Assembly: GCF_000469505.1 (NCBI RefSeq)
Contig: NZ_KI272835.1
Location: forward strand, 1-9,838
Origin: Leptotrichia sp. oral taxon 215 str. W9775
GTDB taxonomy: Bacteria > Fusobacteriota > Fusobacteriia > Fusobacteriales > Leptotrichiaceae
Direction: 5' to 3'
Length of the DNA stretch: 9,838 bases
The translations under genes and the position numbers were made by a program. Every line of letters starts with the position of its first letter. The first letter of the stretch is position 1. Below, one piece after another: positions 5,867 to 9,838 of this stretch. The notes under the pieces were generated by a model. That model made no database searches and was not told where the DNA came from. It saw nothing but the letters and a program-made list of their open reading frames with translations.

Positions 5867-6394
5867 ATGATAAACGAAGAAATAAGCAAAGAAGCAGGTC
5901 AAGCAGCACAAACCATAATATCATACACAATAAAAGCAGCAAAAGAATCAATCAACTTAGACAAAGAAATAAGAAAGAAGATAAATGATACCTTAGAAAA
6001 AGCAAACGGAAATCTAAAAAGCCTTATGGGAGATGAAATGAAAATAAAAGACCTCTACAAGAAAGGGCAACTAGAAAATATAACCATAGATCAAAGCGAC
6101 CTCAAAGACTTAAAAAAAGAACTAAACAAACTTGGAGTAAGTTTCTCAGTAATGAAAAACAAAGAAAGCCAAAATTATGAAATATTCTTCCAAGCCAAAG
6201 ACATAAAAGTAATGGAATATGCCTTTAAGCAAGTCATAGCCAAGGAAAATAAAAAAGAAAAAGAAAGTATCCTAAAACAAATAAAGAAATACAAAGACCT
6301 ATTTAAGAACAAGGATAAGACAAAAGAAAAAGTCAAAAGAAAAGTAAAAGAAAAAGTAAAACCAAGTAAAAAAGATATGACCAGAGAAATCTAA
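5867..6394 (+). CDS. PcfB/DUF3801-family protein
   Basis: This 175-residue soluble protein has the DUF3801 domain over about residues 1-135. It opens INEEISKEAGQAAQTIISYT, has the central YKKGQLENITI, then ELNKLGVSFSVMKNKESQNY and the family-typical IFFQAKDIKVMEYAFKQVI. Residues 136-175 are a Lys-rich tail with repeated KEKVK, likely to bind nucleic acid. PcfB of pCF10 is an accessory relaxosome protein that helps deliver the relaxase to the coupling protein, so a similar role with the MobA/L relaxase is reasonable inference. ATG 5867 has AAAGGAG (5853-5859) 7 nt upstream. A diverged, broken paralogue is at 2708-3085. Confidence 0.85.
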   Translation: MINEEISKEAGQAAQTIISYTIKAAKESINLDKEIRKKINDTLEKANGNLKSLMGDEMKIKDLYKKGQLENITIDQSDLKDLKKELNKLGVSFSVMKNKESQNYEIFFQAKDIKVMEYAFKQVIAKENKKEKESILKQIKKYKDLFKNKDKTKEKVKRKVKEKVKPSKKDMTREI

Positions 6395-6509
6395 GGGAGT
6401 AACGAAAAGTTACACCCTTAAATAACCATAATAACAAGACTTCTGAAAAGCAGAAGTCCAGAATTCCGAAAATCGGAAATCAAGAATTTCGATTATCGAA
6501 AATCAAGAA
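6395..6509. repeat. Array of four hairpins with covarying stems upstream of the replication gene
   Basis: Four short perfect hairpins follow one another: GTAAC/GTTAC with flanking GGG/CCC (6395-6417), GACTTCTG/CAGAAGTC (6438-6458), TTCCGA/TCGGAA (6464-6478) and TTTCGA/TCGAAA (6487-6501). The last three form tandem units of 23-24 bp (6440-6463, 6464-6486, 6487-6509), each a hairpin plus a tail ending AGAA; the last two tails are identical ATCAAGAA. Stem bases differ between units, but pairing is kept by paired changes. This suggests a replication origin with iteron-like dyads, or a structured mRNA leader for the replication gene. Confidence 0.7.
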
Positions 6510-6519
6510 AGGAGCAGAT

Positions 6520-7254
6520 ATGGCAACAAACAAAAGATATTATTGGATAAAATTAAAAGAAGAATTTTTTACGGACAAAAGAATAAAAAGACTAAGGAGA
6601 ATATCGGGAGGAGATACCTACACGATAATCTACCTTAAACTTCTACTACTAAGCCTAAAAGATGAGGGCAAACTCTATTATGACGGAGTAGAAAGTGATT
6701 TTATAAAAGAGTTAGCACTAACCATAGATGAAACAGACGATGATGTAATGGTCACAGTTAATTATTTAATCAATCAAGGCTTACTAGAAGTTGTAACAGA
6801 AAACGATGAATACTATTTAACTGAAATACCAAACTTAATCGGATCAGAAACAGCATGGGCAGAGAAAAAAAGAAGATACAGACAAAATAAACAGAGGACA
6901 TTGTCCTTAATGAGTCCAACCCATGTCCGACAAGAGATAGCGATAGAGAAAGATATAGAGATAGATAAAGAGAGAGAGGGAGAGATAGAAAAAGATAAAA
7001 AGTCCACCCCCATCTTTTATGGACAATACAAAAATGTAAGGTTAAGCAAAGAAGAATATCATAAGTTAAAGGATAAGCTGCAAAGTCATACAGATACAAT
7101 GATTGAAAAGCTATCAAGATGTATCAAAAGCTCTGGGAAATACTATAAGGACCATTATGTAACAATCCTTAATTGGTATGAAGAAGATAAAGACAAACTA
7201 AGACATCAAGGTGGAAATAAAAAAATGAACTATGATGTAGGAGAATCTTTATAG
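6520..7254 (+). CDS. Replication initiator, phage replisome organizer N-terminal type
   Basis: A 244-residue protein. Residues 1-125 match the phage replisome organizer N-terminal domain found in RepA-like proteins of Firmicutes mobile elements: KRYYWIKLKEEFFTDKRIKR, then GGDTYTIIYLKLLLLSLKDE, a winged-helix segment and LINQGLLEVV, ending at ETAWAEKKRRYRQNK. A charged linker (about 138-165, EIAIEKDIEIDKEREGEIEK) leads to a C-terminal domain with LSKEEYHKLKDKL and YYKDHYVTILNWYEED. Such proteins bind an origin and recruit helicase, so replication of the excised circle is inferred. ATG 6520 has AAAGGAG (6508-6514) 5 nt upstream. The tandem hairpin array just upstream is the obvious origin candidate. 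Confidence 0.87.
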   Translation: MATNKRYYWIKLKEEFFTDKRIKRLRRISGGDTYTIIYLKLLLLSLKDEGKLYYDGVESDFIKELALTIDETDDDVMVTVNYLINQGLLEVVTENDEYYLTEIPNLIGSETAWAEKKRRYRQNKQRTLSLMSPTHVRQEIAIEKDIEIDKEREGEIEKDKKSTPIFYGQYKNVRLSKEEYHKLKDKLQSHTDTMIEKLSRCIKSSGKYYKDHYVTILNWYEEDKDKLRHQGGNKKMNYDVGESL

Positions 7255-7346
7255 GTAAAAAGAGGTGGAAAGCCACTATTAAAGACTTTAAGTCTAAAAA
7301 GGTATAAAAGTATGCCAGAGGTAATAAAAATGTAAATATGACACTT
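7255..7346 (+). promoter_or_regulatory. Structured leader before the 53-aa gene, with AGGTGGAAAG motif
   Basis: It begins shortly after the replication gene stop with AGGTGGAAAG (7263-7272), identical to the start of the leader at 5684. GTGG-AAAG-CCAC and AGACTT-T-AAGTCT (7283-7295) form small hairpins. A strong terminator hairpin follows. The parallel design with the earlier leader suggests a shared RNA-based control element. No coding potential is seen. Confidence 0.4.
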
Positions 7347-7387
7347 AAAAGGCGATTAGAAAATTAAAAATCTAATCGCCTTTTTTT
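7347..7387 (+). terminator. Strong hairpin terminator before the 53-aa gene
   Basis: AAAAGGCGATTAGA (7347-7360) pairs perfectly with TCTAATCGCCTTTT (7371-7384) around a 10-nt A-rich loop, with the T-run continuing to 7387. It terminates the replication operon. It lies only 13 nt before the GGAGGA ribosome site of the next gene, so it also occupies that gene's leader. Confidence 0.92.
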
Positions 7388-7411
7388 ATTGCAACAAAAT
7401 GGAGGAATTAC

Positions 7412-7573
7412 ATGGAATTAAAAAAGAAAAAACGAAGTAGAAAAATCAACTATGAAATAAAGCGAGTATATGTAGGGAAAAAGCCGATTGAAGAAGTATT
7501 TGAAGATATTATTGAGCATGTAGTCGAAAGAAACTTAGAAAAAGATAGAGAAAATAAACAAACGCAAGCGTAA
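7412..7573 (+). CDS. Small hypothetical protein of 53 residues before the recombinase
   Basis: ATG 7412 has GGAGGA (7401-7406) 5 nt upstream. The product has a very basic N-terminus (ELKKKKRSRKINYEIKRVYV) and a C-terminal acidic and basic helix (KPIEEVFEDIIEHVVERNLE). I do not recognise the family. Position just upstream of the recombinase suggests a small DNA-binding or recombination-directionality-type accessory, but that is inference from context only. It is separated from the recombinase by a consensus promoter, so the two need not be co-transcribed. Confidence 0.7.
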   Translation: MELKKKKRSRKINYEIKRVYVGKKPIEEVFEDIIEHVVERNLEKDRENKQTQA

Positions 7574-7580
7574 GTATTGA

Positions 7581-7609
7581 TTGACTAAACGGGAGTATTT
7601 TAGTATAAT
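7581..7609 (+). promoter_or_regulatory. Near-consensus promoter of the recombinase gene
   Basis: TTGACT (7581-7586), a 17-nt spacer and TATAAT (7604-7609) form a near-perfect vegetative promoter about 43 nt before the recombinase start. CTAAACGGGA (7585-7594) and TCCTGTTTAG (7626-7635) are inverted copies with one mismatch that flank the -10 and start point, a possible operator or leader hairpin. The consensus strength implies that a repressor is needed. Confidence 0.82.
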
Positions 7610-7651
7610 TAAATTATTGAGATAGTCCTGTTTAGGGAAAGGAGATTGAAA

Positions 7652-9271
7652 TTGAGCAGGACTAAAAAATATGTAGCAGGACTTTATTGTAGACTATCAA
7701 AAGACGATGGAAACTCAGTTGAGAGTATGAGTATATGGTCACAAAAAGTAATGTTAAAACAATTTGCAGAAAGTAACAGTATCGCTATTTATGATTATTA
7801 TGTAGATGATGGTTATTCGGGAACAAATTTTGAAAGACCATCATTTAAGAAGATGATTACTGATATTGAAAACGGAAAAATAAATTGTGTTATCACAAAA
7901 GACTTATCAAGGTTAGGAAGAAACTATCTTCAAAGTGGAGCATATATCGAAATGTATTTTCCACAAAAGAACATAAGATATATTGCAATAACAGATGGTA
8001 TAGACACATTAAATAGCAATCAAAATGATATTATGCCATTTAAAAACATTCTCAATGAAATGTACGCAAAGGATACTTCCAAAAAAGTTAAAAGTGCAAT
8101 TCAAAGTAGAATGAGAGAGGGAACATATATAGGCTCTAAAGCTCCATTTGGTTATCTAAAAGACCCTGATAATAAACGTAGATTAATCATTGATGAGAAA
8201 ACTAAACCTATAATAGAACTCATTTATAAACTGTGTTTAGAGGGTAAGGGGACTCAACTTATTAGCCAGGAGTTGATGAAGAGAAAAATTCCAAGACCAA
8301 GTGCTTTTGTTGAAAATGCTGAAAAGCTTTATGGACTAACAGAAGAAAATAAATATCAATGGTCACATAGAATGGTGTTAAATGTTTTACGAGATCCAGT
8401 TTATTGTGGAAATATGGCAAGAAATAAAAGACCTACCTTATCATTTAAGAACTCAAAAAGAATGTATATTCCTAAAAGTGACTATATTTATGCTAAAGAT
8501 ACCCACGAAGGAATAGTTAGTGAGGAAATATGGGAACAAGTTCAAACAATGATTGATAAGAGAAAGTGTAACAATAAAAAGGGACTTTATTATGACAACA
8601 TTTTTCAAGGACTTGTAAGATGTCCTAAATGTGGTTATGCATTGACACCAAAAACTGATTATAGGCTTAAAAAGAAAGAACTCATAGACTTTGTTCACTT
8701 TTCTTGCTCCACATATAAAAAATATGGAGTAAATGCTTGTTCATCTCACAGAATTGAAGCTAGAGATCTATATAATATTGTTCTTGAAGATATACAATAT
8801 CATGGAAATATTGCACTATCTGCCAAAGAAGACTTTGTAGAAAAGATAATAGAAAAGATTGAAGTAGAAAAAATTGACGAGGGAAAAGAACTATCTAATA
8901 AGCTGGAGCTTAAAAAGAACCAGTTAGCAGAATTAGATAGAAGTTATGAACAGTTATATGAAGATAGGTTAGAGGGAAATATAACCGAAAGAAACTTCAA
9001 TCTAATGAATGTGAGCATATCTAAAAAACAAGACAAGTTAATCGAGGAAATCAAGGTCTTAGAGGGCGATATAGAAGTATCTTTTGAAACTGAAGATAAC
9101 TACAAGAAATTCATGAATAATATTAGCAAGTACGCTAAGATAAAATCGCTAAACAGATATATTTTAAATCAAATAATAGATAAGATATATGTCTATGACA
9201 AGGAAGAAATAGACGGTCAAATAAGCCAAAAGGTTGAAATTCACTACAAGTTTATAGGTAAATTAAATTGA
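7652..9271 (+). CDS. Large serine recombinase, TnpX/TndX type
   Basis: A 539-residue site-specific integrase/excisionase. The catalytic domain (about 7-150) has YCRLSKDDG with Ser16 as presumed nucleophile and Arg14 beside it, DGYSGTNFERPSF and ITKDLSRLGRNYL. The recombinase domain follows (SKAPFGYLKDPDNKRRLIID), then a zinc ribbon with RCPKCGYAL and later Cys residues, a coiled coil (LELKKNQLAELDRSYEQLYE) and a DUF4368-like end (KVEIHYKFIGKLN). Two TTG codons could start it. TTG 7652 is chosen because AAAGGAG (7638-7644) is 7 nt upstream; TTG 7646 is only 1 nt from it. The stop lies 20 nt from the GA crossover at 9292, as usual for such elements. Family members cut at GA dinucleotides, matching both boundaries here. 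Confidence 0.93.
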   Translation: MSRTKKYVAGLYCRLSKDDGNSVESMSIWSQKVMLKQFAESNSIAIYDYYVDDGYSGTNFERPSFKKMITDIENGKINCVITKDLSRLGRNYLQSGAYIEMYFPQKNIRYIAITDGIDTLNSNQNDIMPFKNILNEMYAKDTSKKVKSAIQSRMREGTYIGSKAPFGYLKDPDNKRRLIIDEKTKPIIELIYKLCLEGKGTQLISQELMKRKIPRPSAFVENAEKLYGLTEENKYQWSHRMVLNVLRDPVYCGNMARNKRPTLSFKNSKRMYIPKSDYIYAKDTHEGIVSEEIWEQVQTMIDKRKCNNKKGLYYDNIFQGLVRCPKCGYALTPKTDYRLKKKELIDFVHFSCSTYKKYGVNACSSHRIEARDLYNIVLEDIQYHGNIALSAKEDFVEKIIEKIEVEKIDEGKELSNKLELKKNQLAELDRSYEQLYEDRLEGNITERNFNLMNVSISKKQDKLIEEIKVLEGDIEVSFETEDNYKKFMNNISKYAKIKSLNRYILNQIIDKIYVYDKEEIDGQISQKVEIHYKFIGKLN

Positions 9272-9293
9272 CCACTTCAGACTACTCACCAGA
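9272..9293 (+). other. attR: right element half-site plus GA core
   Basis: The half-site at 9272-9291 begins CCACTT and is followed by the GA core at 9292-9293. It is an imperfect inverted match (13 of 20) to the left half-site, with the hexamer 14 nt from GA in both. Beyond GA the sequence returns to GH1 codons (CTT GTA AGT GCA). Confidence 0.8.
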
Positions 9294-9450
9294 CCTTGTA
9301 AGTGCAGGAACAGGAGAAATGAAAAAGCGTTATGGATTTATCTATGTGGACAGGGATAATGCCGGGAACGGAACTTTAAAAAGAAGTAAAAAGAAAAGTT
9401 TTGACTGGTATAAAAAAGTAATAGCAAGCAATGGGGAAGATTTGGAATAA
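9292..9450 (+). pseudogene. GH1 6-phospho-beta-glucosidase, C-terminal end, right piece
   Basis: About 52 codons encode the end of the enzyme split at 1041: D-L-V, then SAGTGEMKKRYGFIYVDRDN and KSFDWYKKVIASNGEDLE. The Ser, Lys and Tyr of SAGTGEMKKRY form the loop that binds the 6-phosphate of the substrate, so the element landed just before the codons that give the enzyme its phospho-sugar specificity. The frame is open back to a TTG inside the element (9268), but that joined ORF is an accident of insertion. Joined to the left piece at GA it reads without a gap. Confidence 0.88.
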
Positions 9451-9515
9451 TTTATATCCTGATAATCTTTTAAAATCTATACGTTCTCTAATAAACTGAA
9501 AGGAATTAACAGATA

Positions 9516-9838
9516 ATGGATAAAAATAATGGAAAACTGGATAAATTGCGTATATTTTCAGGGGCACAGTTAAAATACATTGCCTTTTTATCAATGCTTG
9601 TAGATCACATAAATAAAGCACTGATATACCCTTTTCTGAGTGGAGAAGGGATACTGCAGCATATAAGTGATGCATTTGATATTTTTGGAAGAATAGCATT
9701 TCCGCTTTTTGCCTTTTTCCTTGTGGAAGGTTTTTTTAAAACAGGAAATAGGAAAAAGTATCTTGCTTCCCTTCTAATTTTTGGTATTATTTCGTAAATT
9801 CCGTTTGATATGGCCTTGTCAGGTGTATTTTTTGAGCC
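9516..9838 (+). pseudogene. TraX-family membrane protein, N-terminal part with in-frame stop
   Basis: ATG 9516 follows a GAAAGGA site (9498-9504) and lies 65 nt after the GH1 stop. The first 93 residues carry the family pattern LRIFSGAQLKYIAFLSMLVD-H, a helix, FDIFGRIAFPLFAFFLVEGF and KKYLASLLIFGIIS. Codon 94 is TAA (9795-9797), after which the frame continues IPFDMALSGVFFE, exactly as in TraX relatives, where as I recall the position is usually Glu (GAA). One G-to-T change explains the stop. The frame then continues at base 35 across the terminal repeat to the stop at 437. TraX acetylates pilin in F plasmids; chromosomal homologues have unclear substrates. Confidence 0.75.
9805..9838. repeat. 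34-bp terminal direct repeat, right copy
   Basis: Identical to bases 1-34 and ending exactly at the window end. Merging the copies yields a 9,804-bp closed sequence. Confidence 0.9.

Larger units (their letters stand above)
1040..9293 (+). mobile_element. Integrative and mobilizable element (IME), serine-recombinase type
   Basis: The element is bounded by GA dinucleotides at 1040-1041 and 9292-9293 and is 8,252 bp counting one GA. It encodes its own large serine recombinase, a MobA/L relaxase, DUF3847 and PcfB-like helper proteins, a replisome-organizer-type replication protein and a likely oriT. There is no type IV secretion or coupling-protein gene, so transfer would need a helper conjugative element. 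Removing it rejoins the GH1 gene in frame, which is direct evidence of the boundaries. The cargo lies at the left end: a regulator, a decayed thioredoxin and a CopZ-like protein. The mobilization and replication genes are strongly A-rich on the coding strand, unlike the host flanks. Confidence 0.92.

Noticed and set aside
6395..6509. CRISPR-like array because of short tandem units
   Set aside because: The units are only 23-24 bp with no spacers, and what is kept is hairpin layout rather than repeat sequence. No cas genes are present.
7646..7651. Recombinase start at TTG 7646
   Set aside because: It is only 1 nt from the ribosome site AAAGGAG, whereas TTG 7652 has the normal 7-nt spacing.
9268..9450. 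Apparent 60-codon gene starting with TTG at 9268
   Set aside because: It is a chimera: ten codons from the element end joined to the GH1 C-terminus by the insertion. There is no ribosome site and the start overlaps the recombinase stop.

Overview
The window is very AT-rich DNA in two layers: a host-type backbone (a GH1 phospho-beta-glucosidase gene and a traX-like membrane protein gene) and an integrative and mobilizable element (IME) of 8,252 bp inserted in the glucosidase gene. The backbone genes look like those of a low-GC anaerobe such as Leptotrichia or another fusobacterium. The IME genes look like those of Firmicutes (Clostridia/Tissierellia) elements. Both taxonomic statements are inference from protein resemblance. 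Bases 1-34 and 9805-9838 are identical, and traX reads across the join, so the contig closes on itself as a 9,804-bp circle or comes from a tandem duplication.

Layout: 1-437 is the C-terminal part of traX; 482-1041 is a GH1 fragment lacking its N-terminal half; 1040-9293 is the IME; 9292-9450 is the end of the GH1 gene; 9516-9838 is the N-terminal part of traX, which carries an in-frame stop. Both IME ends carry the dinucleotide GA. Joining the flanks at one GA restores the GH1 reading frame exactly (G-P-I-D-L-V-S-A-G), which places the crossover as expected for a TnpX/TndX-type large serine recombinase.

Inside the IME, from left to right: a promoter and small Cro/C1-type regulator (1193-1405); a decayed thioredoxin-like gene (1540-2064); a CopZ-like iron-sulfur metallochaperone gene (2066-2566) whose N-terminal Cys pair is encoded TGC-TGA, with a small hairpin at bacterial SECIS distance, making it a candidate selenoprotein; a nonsense-interrupted PcfB/DUF3801 paralogue (2708-3085); a DUF3847 small mobilization-associated protein (3178-3468); a hairpin-rich probable oriT (3490-3640); a MobA/MobL relaxase (3802-5436); a 57-aa small protein (5510-5683); an intact PcfB/DUF3801 protein (5867-6394); a tandem hairpin array and a phage-replisome-organizer-type replication protein (6520-7254); a 53-aa small protein (7412-7573); and the large serine recombinase (7652-9271), which ends 20 nt before the right crossover.

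The likely division of labour is excision and integration by the recombinase, replication of the excised circle by the replisome organizer protein, and transfer by the MobA/L relaxase with DUF3847 and PcfB-type helpers, using a conjugation channel supplied by another element. A recurring design is an intrinsic terminator placed just before the Shine-Dalgarno of a gene, with no room for a promoter between them. This suggests that expression is controlled by termination and readthrough.
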